From Astragalus membranaceus (Eukaryota; Streptophyta; Magnoliopsida; Fabales; Fabaceae), in NCBI GenBank assembly GCA_039519185.1, contig CM076848.1:128844371-128908370 (forward strand): a stretch of 64,000 nt of DNA, written 5' to 3'. Positions 22,750 to 35,099 of this stretch are shown one piece after another. The position numbers and the translations under genes are program-made. The notes under the pieces are model-generated. The model worked only from the letters and a program-made list of their open reading frames with translations. It was not told the origin of the DNA and ran no database searches. The stretch's first letter is position 1. Each line of letters begins with the position of its first letter.

Positions 22750-23993
22750 AGTGTTGTCATATGGCGGTTATGGCGGCGCCATGGCGATATGGCATGGCGG
22801 AATTTGAGTAGGCCGCCATACAAAAACGGAGATATGGCAGAATACCAATGGCGGCGCTATGGCGGGTGCCACAAGGGTAACGGCCATGGCGGTGTGGCGG
22901 TGAAAAGCGGAAAAATGGGAGATTTTTCGAAAAAACTGGGCTTTGGTCGTTGAAACCAGCACACTTCGTGGTCGCATCTTTCCTTTCCGGCCAGATCTGC
23001 TTTTTCGGCACTGAAAAATCGTGAAATCGTTTGATCTAAGATGTTTGTGCGATTCTGGTTTGGGAAGAAATTGTTGCTTCGCGTTTTAGTTGGAGAAGAA
23101 CAGTGGCGGCGCACTAGGGTTTTGTTTCACTGTGATGCGTGTATGGCTCTGGTTTTCGGGTTAAGATGACCCGTTTTCATCTTTCACTCTGGTTAGGGTT
23201 AGAAGACGACCCAACTAGGTTTACAACGGGTCAGAAATTAATATGCCTAGAAAATAATGCTTTTTATTGAAAAAGGGTTACAGCTGGCAGAACTTAACTG
23301 CTCTTATTATTGTTTTTGGTAAAAAAACTGCTATTATTACTGCAGTAAAATAAAATTGCTATTACTGTTTTTTTATTTAAAAAAAAAAAAAAGAAACTGT
23401 CCACTACCCTACTCACTGAGCGCACCTTTCTCTTATACATTAAACCCACTACACCACTCACTATCTCCTGCGTATTTCTTCACAGTTCTTCCCTCTTTTC
23501 TTTTCAAATTTCCCTGCACAAATTTCATCCATTTCTTAGACTATGAATTTTAATTTATCTTAGTATTTGGAAGTTTGAAGGGTAATTTAAAGTTATTGAT
23601 AGGCTTTTGATTATTTTTGTTTTTTTTGCAGTTTTTTATATGTATATTAGTATCTATATAACCCAGAGCGTGGGGTTCAGTGGTTGGGGCTGATCCTCCC
23701 TTAACCAAGGGTCGGGGGTTCGATCCCCACATTGGGTACGGAGCAGCGTTAAAACTTTGGGCCAGCTCTCCTGCCCATCGAGGCACCTACAATGAGCGAG
23801 GGATTAGTCACTGCTGTCCGTGCGATGGATACACGGGTTTACCCAAAAAAAATATTAGTATCTATATTTTTATTTTATTTTATTAAAATTGTTCCGCCAT
23901 GGCGTCCGCCATATCCCGATACGCCATCCGCCATATGTTTATGGCAGATTTTCGACTCGCCGCGATAAACCGTCATCCGCCATTGACAACACT
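22750..23993. mobile_element. Non-autonomous MULE (Mutator-like) element
   Basis: 1244 bp with terminal inverted repeats AGTGTTGTCAwATGGCGG (left) and its complement (right, CCGCCATTGACAACACT), rich in TGGCGG. The 10 bp GATCTGATGC occurs on both sides (22740-22749 and 23994-24003), the size expected for MULEs. No transposase is encoded. A SINE has inserted inside (23660-23851). A paralogous segment at 25342-25430 shows the same sequence without the element. Confidence 0.88.
23644..23867 (+). mobile_element. tRNA-derived SINE nested in the MULE, 16 bp duplication
   Basis: SINE body 23660-23851: A-box region GGTTCAGTGGTTGGGGC, B-box GGTTCGATCCC, A-run tail. ATATTAGTATCTATAT flanks it at 23644-23659 and 23852-23867. 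It belongs to the same family as 20670-20862. Confidence 0.92.
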
Positions 23994-24003
23994 GATCTGA
24001 TGC

Positions 24004-24215
24004 ACCATTTCTTACTTCTTTTCTATGAAGCCCGGATACGAGATACGACACGATACGAATATGCGGATACGTGAAAATTTGGAAAATCAAATGAATAATT
24101 GATGAACCCTTTTATTTCTTTTTGGTTAGTGTGAAAGTGACAGATTTATGTATGTACACGGAATTCAACTAACATAGCAGTCACTTAGATATGTGATCAA
24201 AAAGAGGTGTACACA
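24004..24215. other. Intergenic, first copy of a local duplication
   Basis: From about 24087 the sequence (ATGAATAATTGATGAACCC, then CAGTCACTTAGATATGTGATC) is repeated at 25689-25820. A short stretch at 24034-24075 rich in GGATACGA/ATACGACACGATACG looks like a MITE end, unresolved. Confidence 0.6.
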
Positions 24216-24541
24216 TATATAGTATGTATGTTCATATGCATATTTTGAGTCAATTTTACTTCTTTGTGTAATGAAGCTTAAGCATGTCGATCTGGTATAT
24301 GCAAAAAGAAATTAACAAAACAACATATGTGCATACACATTATGATCCGGTGTCTGCCGTCTTAACTTTTATTCTTTATATATAGTGTGTATGTTCATAT
24401 GCATATTTTGAGTCAATTTTACTTCTTTGTGTAATGAAGCTTAAGCATGTCGATCTGGTATATGCAAAAGAAATTAACAAAACAACATATGTGCATACAC
24501 ATTATGATTCGGTGTCTGCCGTCTTAACTTTTATTCTTTAT
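24216..24541 (+). repeat. Tandem duplication, two 163 bp units
   Basis: Units about 24216-24378 and 24379-24541 (for example ATGTTCATATGCATATTTTG at 24228 and 24391). They are almost identical, so the duplication is recent. Confidence 0.85.
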
Positions 24542-25341
24542 TATTACTTAAGCTCAATATCTTCAACTATACATGGGGGGGTGGTAGAGAGGGAGAGTTA
24601 ATGTGAAGTGGAAGCAAATAACTTGTCTTGGTTATAAAACAAAGTCACATGTGTGTTGTTACCGATGAAAGTCTGTCTTTGATGATTTTATTTTGATCAT
24701 ATCATGCTTGATGGTCGTGACTCAGATATTTTCCCAACAGGTAGCAATGTGACTGTAGAAAAGTTATGCCATCCTACATTTTAGAACAACTGCATGTGGG
24801 TGTAGAATAGTATTGAATTTAACTTGCTGAAGTTTGAAATGTGGCAAATTGTTTAGAGTTTATTGTCTAAATGAGATGTACTAGGAATATTTAGACCGGT
24901 AATGGCTACCGGTAATGGCTTCTTAATGTTGTTCTTGATTTTGCATGTACTATGTTGAGAATCACTTGATGCAAAAAACCAAAGGTAGAAAGTTTCTTAT
25001 TATTTTTTGTCAAGGGAGCAACCACTTGCTGTGAAGCATAACATTAAGAGGTCTAGGAAGAACTCATTATCATTCTTTTGTTGATTATTGCACTGCGTGG
25101 TTGAAAGGGTGAGGACTTAGGAGTGCCTTCTGCCATAGTGAGGAGAAACAGTACTGAGAAGACACAGAAGCAACTCATTTTTGGTATATCTTTCAAGCTA
25201 CAAAGTGAGGAACTTCCTGACTTTTGTTTACTTTTTTGCAGGTTAGTCATTAAGTCAGTGTATTGTGGGTAAGTATATTTTGGAATACAATTCTGATTTG
25301 AATTATTGTTGTTGCTGAGTCGTGTGTATTGTGACAATTTT
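24542..25341. other. Intergenic, nothing recognised
   Basis: AT-rich sequence without a credible coding frame, RNA gene or element end that I can identify. Confidence 0.5.
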
Positions 25342-25830
25342 TATTGATTTTCTGTATATAAGGAAATTGTCCTTGCTTTAAAAAGATAATAGCCTAAAAA
25401 GTCAAGATCAGATGCACCATTTCTTTCTTCGTTTTCTAGCATGATTCACCTTTTTTTGGAAAAGAATATGCATGATAAAAACCAAAGAAGGTTAAAGTGA
25501 ATCACTTTTCTACATTCACAATTTAGTGAATTTACTAAACTTCTTTGTTTACTTTTTATTAATGTCACCATTCCCTGCATAATTACATCTGCTGCATATA
25601 TGTTTCTGAGCCATAGTAGGTATTACACCTTCATTGTACGTACAAAGATGTAGGAACAAAATAAAATCTCTATAAATAAACCCAATACAAATGAATAATT
25701 GATGAACCCTTTTATTTCTGTTTGAAAAGTGTGAAAGTAACAGATTTATGTATGTACATGGAATTCACTAATAGTCAACTAACAGAGCAGTCACTTAGAT
25801 ATGTGATCAAAAAGAGGTATACCGTGTACA
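25342..25830 (+). repeat. Paralogous copy of the 22.6-24.2 kb region, MULE-free
   Basis: 25342-25430 matches 22678-22749 joined to 23994-24020, without the MULE. 25689-25820 matches 24087-24215. The intervening parts differ. Confidence 0.8.
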
Positions 25831-27091
25831 CATATATAATATGTATGTTCTTATGCATAAGACATGAAGACACACGCACATCTTCATTTCTCATTCCCCT
25901 CATGTCCCTCTCCAAACTGTTTGGCAATTAGCAGCTATTTGGTTTTGGTATTTATTATTGTTTTGTTAGCATAACATACATGCTCAATGATTGAACTGTA
26001 TTTTACACTAGCAGAGCATTCTTATCAATGGCCAATTTCCAGACCTTGATGTTGTGTGGGCTAAATGAAAGATATGCTTTAAATATGCAGAATTTGTTCA
26101 AAGCTCAACAATGAGGTCTATATATGGCACCGTCTTCTTCCCAAGTCACCACTTTAGAATTTCTTCCGATTTCTTTTTGTTTTGGTTTATGGAGTATGCT
26201 CTTTTCTTCTCTTTCTTTTTTTATTTTGTTTTATAGTTTTTGATTTAGTTTGTGTTTCATTGATCTGATACAATCCCTTTAACAACTCAAATTTAACCAA
26301 TCAACTTTACAAAATCAATTCATTCAAAATAATTTTTTTCACAATAGAACCAAAATACACTCAATCATACCCTTCAGTTGGGAACATAAAAAACAAAAGA
26401 CAAATTCTATTCACAAACTGGCTGTGGCATTAATGAAACTTCTTTTGAATCCAATCAACCTCATAATTAATCAATTAATTAATTCACAAACCATGCATGA
26501 TAATCCCATATAAGACAACCAAGTGCTAAAATGCTGATACTGAGAGCGCGAGTTTGAACCTACAATGCTACACTTTTCCCTCTACCACCCCCACCATTTG
26601 CAATAAGACCAAAAAAAAAACATGGCATGATGAATTATACAATCACATCTTATCTCAAATGAATTACATCCAATTGTTTAATCAAACTATTCCTATTTTT
26701 TATCCAAACAAAGAAAAACTGAGAGAACCTGTTTCTTCTTGGGAGCAAGATGCCAAATGCGCCAACACAAATTCTCAAACCTAGAACTTCTTTCCCTAGT
26801 ATAATAGTATTCTTAGTAGCAGACTCATCGACACTTGCCACAACTTCTTTCACAAAATACTTTGTTGGACTAAAATTCCCTCAATCTCCAAGTCTAGCTT
26901 GTGCTGGCTTTTGCTCTTCAATTGTTGATGCTCCTGCCCCTTTAATCCACAACACAAAATAGAAGCAAGAGTGCAAGACTATACATGCAGTTTTATAGGC
27001 ACCTAGCCTAACAGTGAATAATAAAAGAGGAATTTAGCGCTAAGAGAATCAAAATATGAGAGAAAAGAGGATCTTTATTGAATCTTTAGGG
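25831..27091. other. Intergenic, nothing recognised
   Basis: AT-rich DNA. I see no conserved protein or RNA motif. Short frames near 26750-26962 have no recognisable similarity. Confidence 0.45.
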
Positions 27092-27773
27092 ATACAGAGG
27101 CTAAGTAGTCAATCCCGGAAAGCGGAGCGGAGCGGCCGACCCCAAAAGCGCTTTGGCGGGTACCGGTATGGCCGCTATTTTGACCTCCAAAATGCAATAT
27201 ACATACTTAATCGTAGGCAACATATAAACTCTAAAAGTAAAAACTACTCAAAAAGAAAAGTTTATAATATAGTAAATAAGTAAAATAAAATAAAATCTAG
27301 GGTAAATAACTAAATAAGAGGAAAGTTTATAAAAAAGATAGTAAAACAATAAGAGGAAACGATAATTGATTTGTTTTTTAAAAAATAAACAAAAATTGAT
27401 TTGTTTTAAAAAAAGTTGAAAACGAAACTGGATTGATTCAGAAAAAATAGGAAAAGAAAACTAAAAAAGGAGAAAACGGTTTTGTTTCAATTTTAAAAAA
27501 AAGTTAAACTGGAAAACAGTAAGAGGTGCGAATAAATAGGGAACCGAAATTAGTGGAGCTAATAAATAGGCAAATAAATTCATAACCGACTACCCCAGAA
27601 AAAGCGGACGCTTTTCCACTGCCATAACCGCTTTAGCGCCGCTAATCATGGACGCTCACTCCGCTAATTAATTATGCTCCACAATCAACTATAGCAGCGT
27701 GCTGACCTCAAAAACGCTCCGCTATTCCGCTTTCGCGCCGCTATATCGCGCTTTTAACTACCTTGTTCAGAGG
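27092..27773. mobile_element. Probable MULE-type MITE rich in AGCGG motifs
   Basis: Both ends are rich in CGGAAAGCGGAGCGG-like sequence in opposite orientation (27101-27160 and 27700-27765), and the right end reads TTTTAACTACCTTG. Imperfect 9 bp flanks ending CAGAGG occur at 27092-27100 and 27765-27773. The inside is AT-rich and non-coding. Confidence 0.6.
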
Positions 27774-27820
27774 ATAGAGTGGTGGCATAATCCACCTTTA
27801 GAACAATTGGCCTAACCTCT

Positions 27821-27987
27821 GAAGCACGGACACCTCTTCCGAAAGCCGTGTCCGGGTGTCCGACACGTATCATATCGGACACCGACACTGACTCTTCAAT
27901 TACTTGTATTTTTCAAAAAAATTAAAAATAAAACCAGTGTCTAGGTGTCCGTGTCGTGTCCGGTGTTCGTGTCTGTGTCGGTGCTTC
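27821..27987. mobile_element. Short MITE with GAAGCAC(C/G)GACAC inverted ends
   Basis: 167 bp. The left end GAAGCACGGACACC is complementary to the right end (GTCGGTGCTTC), with internal repeats of GTGTCCG. I found no clear target duplication, so the superfamily is undecided. Confidence 0.65.
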
Positions 27988-28926
27988 AAAGGGCCTAAGC
28001 CAAGGGATTCTAAGCTACAACTCAATGTATGTCAAAAGGATCAAAGATATCTCCAAAAGGGTCTTAGGGGGAGCCTATATTTATAGGCTCCCAATACAAG
28101 GGGATAGAAGGGAATGGATTAATCAATCAATAACTACCCAACCAATTACAACAAACTCCCCTAATAACCAAACAATCAATTAAGGAGACTGCAGCTAGAC
28201 CATGCCCAAAATGTTATCACTACCTTAGAGCAAGAGGCTTAGACACTAAAAACGTGTAGTGGCCAACCTTTCAATAGCAAGAATCTGATTTTCTGCACAT
28301 TGTTGTTAAGCCAGTTATATTGCTGCTTGCATCAGCAGAAAGTAAAAATCCCAAAAATTGGTTCTTTCTTTTGAGCATTACTGCAACCACAAACAAAAAG
28401 GCTGTAGTATCTGTTTAAGAGAGATATCAACATAAGGAAAATGAAAATGTGAAATGAAAGATGTGGAAAAAGTACAGTTATAGAGTAACTCTGTAAGCAT
28501 AAGCATAGTAGCAACCAAGAGCAACTCAGCAAGCATAATCTGATTCTGAACTACTATATATGCACAGAAGCAGTAATAATTTATAGATAGTAATACAGAA
28601 TCAATATTCCTTCCTTAGCAGTTATAAAGGGTGCATATGATGAAAAATAAGATGGCAGGTGTTCAGCATTTGGTGCATGATATCCTTCGAATCTCACCAT
28701 CAAGTTAGAATCCATTTTAGGGCTAGAATTACTTTCTTTTCACAAAAACCAAGTACTGAAATATATGCCAAACTCAATTTTATGATTTTAAAATCACTTT
28801 TAACTCTCACAAAGTAAATTCTAACACGTACCTAATCAATGGCAATATTTTATTAAAAAACCTAATTGATTTGCCACAGAGATTTCAAGTAATTCCTATT
28901 GAGAGCAGAGATTTCCAATTTTAGTC
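27988..28926. other. Intergenic, nothing recognised
   Basis: The segment 28070-28190 (TATTTATAGGCTCCCAATAC and following) has the flavour of a copia LTR R region, but neither end of an LTR can be placed. Confidence 0.4.
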
Positions 28927-29084
28927 GTATGTATGTATGTATGTATGTATGTATGTATGTATGTATGTATGTATGTATGTATGTATGTATGTATGTATGT
29001 ATGTATGTATGTATGTATGTATGTATGTATGTATGTATGTATGTATGTATGTATGTATGTATGTATGTATGTATGTATGTATGT
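28927..29084. repeat. (TATG)n microsatellite, about 39 units
   Basis: 158 bp of uninterrupted TATG/ATGT repeats. The Thr-His-Ile-Tyr and Met-Tyr-Val-Cys frames across it are artefacts. Confidence 0.98.
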
Positions 29085-29359
29085 GTACACAAGGCTTTTA
29101 ATCAAACTCGCAGCCACATTAGCGTCGAACAAACCTCGATACTACAAAGAATCATAGTCAATGTAACCTCAGTCACAGTTGTGGAGCCAAGGTAGTTAAA
29201 TTCTCGTGCTAACTCGTAAAAGCGCATGAATCAATGAGTTTCGCAGAGCTTTGCGAGCTCAACAATGGTGGAAGTCGTTTCTGAGCGAAAATGAAGAACA
29301 CGCCGTGATGAATCGCAAAAATGGCTGAAAAGGTGCTTCCACCCGTGGGTCTGGAACAT

Positions 29360-31515
29360 GAGGTCACACCACCTTACACACCTCAAAACAATGGCACGGT
29401 TGAGAGGAAGAATAGAAGCATCAAGAACATGGCGAGAAGCATGTTGAAAGGGAAGAACTTTCCTAACTTCATATGAGGCGAAGCTGCTGCTACTGCAGTG
29501 TATCTCTTAAACAGATTTCCCACTAAGAGATTACACTCCATCACACTAGAGGAAGCATGGACAAGTTTCAAACCTAGTTTGAGTCATATAAGAGTATTTG
29601 GACCTATTTTTTTTAAACATGTACCAGATCAGCTGAGAAAGAAGCTAGATGACAAGTCAGAATAAATGATTTTGGTGGGATTTTTACTCAACTGGAGACT
29701 ACAAGTTGTTCAATCTAGCCACTAAGAAGATTGTGGTAAGTAGGGATGTGATTTTTGATGAGCATAAGGAGTAGAATCAGTTAAATGGAATAGTTACAAG
29801 GCCTACAAACATGATTTCCAATATGAGTCATGATAATGATGCTGCAGCACCTGATGCTGTAGCACATGAAGAGGAAGCTGAACAGAGAAGATCTCAGAGA
29901 GTTAGGCAACCACCTTCTTGGTTGCAAGACTATGTTCTCAATGGTGCTACCACTGGTGCTGTAGTAGCCACCAGTGAATACATTGTACATTTTGCACTAT
30001 ACATAGAATCCAAGCCTGTGAAATTTGAAGATGAAATCAAGGATTCAAAGTGAACATGGGAATCGGTAACTTTGCCAGTTCACAAGAAGAGCATTAGTGT
30101 CAAATGGGTGTATAAGGTAAAGGAGAATCTACATGGAAAAGTTCTCAAATACAAAGCAAGACTTGTAGTAAGAGGATTTCAGCAGAATGCTAGCCTAGAC
30201 TATGAAGAAGTATTTGCTCTAGTGGCTAGAATGGAAACAATCAGAATTGTTATTGCCATTGCTAGCTTGAGGTAGTGGAAGATGCATCAAATGGAAGTTA
30301 CATCAACATTTTTGAATGGGCCAATTGAGGAGGAGGTCTACATTGGACAGCCACCTGGTTTTGAGATTGAAGGGCATAAAGAAAAGGTTTACAAGCTAAA
30401 AAAGGAACTCTGTGGATTGGAGCAAGCTCGAATAGCTTGTAATATGAGGATTGATAGCTTCTTATGTCAAATTGGGTTCCAAAGATGCACTAGTGAACAT
30501 GGAGTATACTTGAAGAATGATTCTAATACTGATGTGCTTATTATTTGCTTGTATGTTGATGATCTTTTGGTTGCAGGCAGCAAGGAAGCATTTCACACTT
30601 CAAATTCTAAATGAAGCAAGAATTTGAGATGACTAATCTAGGGGAATTGTCATATTTCCTTGGGATTGAGTTTAAGAGAATTGATGAAGGAATTTCCATG
30701 CATCAGCACAAGTATGCTACTGATATCTTGAAGAGGTTTGAGATGTTGAATTGCAATGCTGCAAGCACACCTGCAGAGACAGGTTTAATGCTAGAAAAGA
30801 ATGGTCCAGAAGAGTTTGTTGATGCAACCAAGTATAGACAGATTGTGGGATCACTCAGGTACTTATGTAATACAAGGCCTGAGTTGATATATTCTGTTGG
30901 ATTGATAAACAGGTATATGGAGAAGCCTCAAGTTTCACATCTCTAAGCAGCAAAGAGAATCCTGAGGTACCTTAAAGGAACCCTGAATTGGAGAATTTTG
31001 CTTTCTAGTGTTTGCAGCACTGGAAGTGCTAGTATTCTGGGTTATTCTGACTCAGATTGGAGTGGGGATAAAGATGATCGCAAGAGCACATTTGGTTATG
31101 TTTTTCAATTGGGTAGAGCACCAATCTCTTGGTGTTCCAAGAAAGAATCTATTGTGGCATTGTCCTCATACGAGGCGGAATATGTTGTTGCAGCAATGGG
31201 AGCATGTCAAGCAGCCTGGCTTAATGTACTACTACATGAATTGATGCTGGAGATTGGAGATGAAATTGTGACTTTGTTGGTTGATAACAAGTCAGCAGTC
31301 AATCTAGCTAAGCACCCTGTCACACATGGAAGGAGCAAGCACACTGAGAACATATTCACTTCCTAAGAGATCAAGTGAACAAGCAGAAACTCAAGGTTGA
31401 GTATTTTAGTACCAAGCTCCAAGTGGCAGGCATTCTAACCAATCCCCTCAAATGGGAAGTGTTTTCTGATTTGAGAGGAACGTTAGGAATGACAGTGTTT
31501 GTAAATAAAAATAGC
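29360..31515 (+). pseudogene. Degenerate Ty1/copia pol: integrase end, RT and RNase H
   Basis: 5'-truncated copia polyprotein. The integrase C-terminal half is legible from 29363 ([18 protein letters not shown]), with the usual tryptophan of the GEA motif replaced by a stop near 29475. RT follows in several frames (30072-30946): VSVKWVYKVK-like start, YKARLVVRGFQQ, LNGPIEEEVYIGQPPGF, and catalytic LYVDDLLVAG near 30550. RNase H is at 30998-31366: YSDSDWSGD, LSSYEAEYVV, LLVDNKSAVNLAKHPVTHGR. At least six stops or frameshifts. The 3' LTR is separated from it by the insertion at 31516. Confidence 0.9.
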
Positions 31516-34500
31516 TGTAATACCCTAATTTTGTCCTATCCAAAAATAAGAAATTTTATTTATTTTTAACAAAAATAATTATTTTCTTTTTCATGCCATG
31601 TATTATTTTATTTTGGTTGCCATAAGTTTTTTTTTAAAAAAAAAAAGAAAGAAAATATTTTATTAGAAGTGAAGAAATAAAAATAAGCAAAGAAGGAAGT
31701 GGGGGTCTATTGAAAAATAATAAGGTGCTGTCATGGAAACCCAACCCAGCAAAAATGGCTAGCCCAATTCGCATGACCCAACCCAACACAAAAAAAAAAC
31801 CACTAACCCACAACCCACAACCCATAACCCAACTCACACACTCCTCACTCCCTCCTCTCCTAACCCTAATTCGCCACCCCACTCACCAAAACCCTAAAAA
31901 TCCCAACTCCCCCCTTAACCCTAAAATGTGGCCACATTCACTCCCCCCTTAACCCAAAAAATCAGCCACATTCATCCCCAAAAACCCTCCTAAAATTCGG
32001 CCACACCCCACCTCTCTCCCTTGAAATTCGACCCCACACCCCTCTCTCCCCTCCTTGAAAACGGCTACCATTAACTCCCCCTCCTTGATTTTCGCAATTC
32101 TCTCTCTCCCATTCATTGCATTTTCTCTTTCCCCACATGATTTTACTCCCTCCCACACGTTTCCCTTTCTTTCTCTCTCTCACTCCACGGCTTCCCCATC
32201 TCTCTCTCTTTCCTCTCCCACGCTTCCCTCCTCTCATTTCACACCTCACTTCACCTTTCACTTCCCCATTCCCCCCTCTTTCACGCCCCATACTCTCTCT
32301 TCCTCTCACACACTTCACATCCCTTCTTTCATACATTTCTCTCTCTCACATGTCTCCACCCATACCTCTCCTTCGAATCCCTCCTCTCACAAGCCCTCTT
32401 CTCACCAAACCTTCACCAACCACTCCCCAAAACTCATCAAGAAACCTTCACCCCCCCATCATGTCAAGCTTTCCTCAAGTCAAAAAAAAAAGAAGAAGTT
32501 ACTGTGCAAAGGTATGGGGCTTATCAGAAGAAAGAAGAAGACAAGAGCATCCTCCTCAATATAAATGGAGGCCACAACCATGGAAAAGGGACGATTTTTT
32601 TTTTAGGAGAAGGAAAGGAAGAAAAATTTTCAAAAGAGGAAAATAGTGTATTTTTGTTTTCTTAGAAAAAACAGTGAGGTTGTTCACTGTTTTTTTAGGA
32701 TCCCCCTTCCTTTTCTTTTTCTTCTCCTTTCATTGTTTTTTCAGTTTAAATTTGTTTGTATTAAGAAGATCCTAGAGGAGGCTCTTCCCAACACTTCCAG
32801 GTTACTTTTCTTAAGGTATTTGTAATATAATTTTAGGATTCAATACATTTTACTGTTTTTGCTTTTTATTTCACTATTGCTGTTTTTATGTAAATATTGT
32901 TGTTGATTTTGTTTGATTTATTATTGTTTTTTTTTCTCTTTATGAAAATATGATTGCTTTTTTTTGGTGTCATGGTTGCTGTTTTTTTTTATTTATTAAA
33001 AAAATGTGTTGCAGTTTGTTATTTAAATATGTCCCCATGAAATAGTAATTTTCGAATTTTTTACACATTGTTGCTGTAATTATTTTTCTACACATGTTCT
33101 TGCCTTTTTTATATCTTAAGTTGTCATGGTTGCTGTTTTCATTATTTATATTGTTGTTGTTTTGTTTATTTAAATTAGTTGCTGTTTATGTACATAAGAA
33201 ACTATAGTTTTTTTTTTTTATGTTAAAGTATTGCTGTTTTTTATGTTAAAATGTTGCTGTTTTTTTTATGTTAAAATGTTGCTATAAAAACAATTTTTAT
33301 TGCTGTTTTTATAAAAAAAATGTTGCTGATTTTCGGATTTAAAATAAACCTAAAAAAAAAGTGTTAAAAAAAATGTGTTCCTTTTTATTTAGGTACTAAT
33401 TTTCGGATTTAAAATAAACCTAAAAAAAAAGTGTTAAAAAAATGTGTTCCTTTTTTTTATTTAAGTACTAATTTTCGGATTTAAAATAAACCTAAAAAAA
33501 AAGTGTTAAAAAAAATGTGTTCCTTTTTATTTAGGTACTAATTTTCGGATTAAAAATAAACTTTTTAAAAAAAAATATTTTCTTAAAAGAAATGGTTACT
33601 AATGTCACTACCCCCTTTTTTAAAAAAAAAATATAATAACAAATGACCATTCTTCCAAATAAAAAAAAACAAACAAGGTACCCTTTTTATTTAGTAACTA
33701 GGACAACCAAAAAACAAAAGAATTTTTCTTCATACCACTTGTTTAGTCTAGGTTTTTTTTTAGGAAAAAGCGCTTCAAGAATCACGTGTTCTAGAGTCAA
33801 ATAGCAAAAAGTAAAAATAAACCAATCAATCGTTTTTAGCGTCAAAACGCTATTCGCACCCCCGGCATCCATTTTTTTTAAAAGCGCCAAAACGCTATTT
33901 GCACCCCCGGTAACCATTTTTTTTTTAGCGTCAAAATGCTACTTGCACCCCCTCTTGTCGCACTTTTCGCTTCTATTTACACCGCGATGTTTCCAAACTG
34001 CTTTTCTTTCTTTCAAACAATTTTGCTTACTAACGGTCACTCTGAGCTTAGCTTGTTTGACCGTTAGGACTAACCTTCCTTTTTTTTCACAGCGGATTAG
34101 TAGCAGTGATCACTCTGAGGCCACTTGTTTGATCATCGCAAACATCCGCCTAAACTTCAAGAAATTTTCTCAATCCCGACTCCATTTTTAGATCACGCTT
34201 CCCAGTAAGCATTTTTTAAGCGAACAAAGCGCTCGATCGCAAACCGAGTATTTGTAGCAGTCACTCTGGGCCCCGCCCGTTTGAAAGCTGTAAATACCTT
34301 CTTTTCCGAATAAGCCATTAATGACGACCCCTCTGGATTTATCTGTTTGGTCACCATGAACGGCCTCTAGTTTTCCCAAACCTTTCAAAAAAATAAAAAA
34401 TACCAACACACAAATATTTTCTACCCAAGAACTACGTAGCTTTGATTTCTCCATCGCACCCGGAGATACGTAGGAGCAGGGGCCCACTCCTGTCGAGCGC

Positions 34501-34786
34501 AAAAAACTAAAATTTTTATTAAGTCTTCCTTTCCGTTTTTTTTTTGCAAATAATAAAAAGGGTAAATTAAAATGTTTTCTTTAAACTAATATTTTTTCTA
34601 CACATTAAATTAAAAGGTAACCTTTTTAGGATGTTGCGGGGTGCTAGTACCTTCCCCGCACTTAATCGACCCCCGAACCCAAAAACAAAGGTTTTTTTCA
34701 ATGTTTCCCTAAAAATAAATATTGATGGCGGCTCCATTGTTCAAAAGCAACGAAGGATCCCTCCTCCGGATTCTTCGGTCGCTACA
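31516..34786 (+). mobile_element. Solo LTR of an Ogre/Tat-like Ty3 element inside the copia element
   Basis: 3271 bp from TGTAATACCCTAATTTTGTCC to CGGTCGCTACA. Both ends resemble the Ogre-like LTRs at 39723. It shares their TACGTAG...GGAGATACGTAGGAGC block (34430-34480) and the ATCGACCCCCGAACC and GGTGGCGGCTCC-like end blocks. Flanks are ATAGC (31511-31515) and ATAGG (34787-34791), a 5 bp duplication with one change. No internal region remains, as expected after recombination between the two LTRs. The Pro/Ser-rich frames around 32055-32646 come from a CT-rich stretch. Confidence 0.82.
33329..33560 (+). repeat. Tandem ~70 bp units in the solo LTR
   Basis: Units start at 33329, 33399, 33471 and 33541 with ATTTTCGGATTTAAAATAAACC. 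The last is partial. Confidence 0.9.
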
Positions 34787-35083
34787 ATAGGGAAGTGTGT
34801 TAAATATTGTAATTCGTGTTTAGTACAGTGCGAGATGCTATAGCATCAGGTGCTGTTAGCACTGACATAGCATCATATACTTTAATAGTTAGTTTGTTAA
34901 GATATTAAGTTAGTAGTTATTTTTGTTATACTCTGGTTTGTTAGAGTAGTTACTACTGTTGTATAAATAGCCCATTGGGTAGTGAAATGAAATAACCCAA
35001 AAACCAATTTTCACATCATTTTGTACAATCATTTCGTCCTTTTCACTTTTCAAATTCGGCAAATACACATTTCTTGCTCCTAC
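34787..35083 (+). mobile_element. Copia polypurine tract and 3' LTR
   Basis: ATAGGGAAG (34787-34795) is the purine tract expected between RNase H and the 3' LTR. The LTR starts at 34798 (TGTTAAATATTG) and carries a TATA box (TATAAATAG, about 34962). The right boundary, near 35070, is not certain. Confidence 0.65.
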
Positions 35084-35099
35084 ATAAAGTACAGCAAAA

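Noticed and set aside
28862..29195. Long frames on both strands across the TATG repeat
   Set aside because: They are the translated microsatellite only (repeated THIY or MYVC); no non-repeat domain.
32055..32646. Ser/Pro-rich extensin-like protein
   Set aside because: CT-rich stretch inside a solo LTR, open in two frames at once; no signal peptide or SPPPP pattern.
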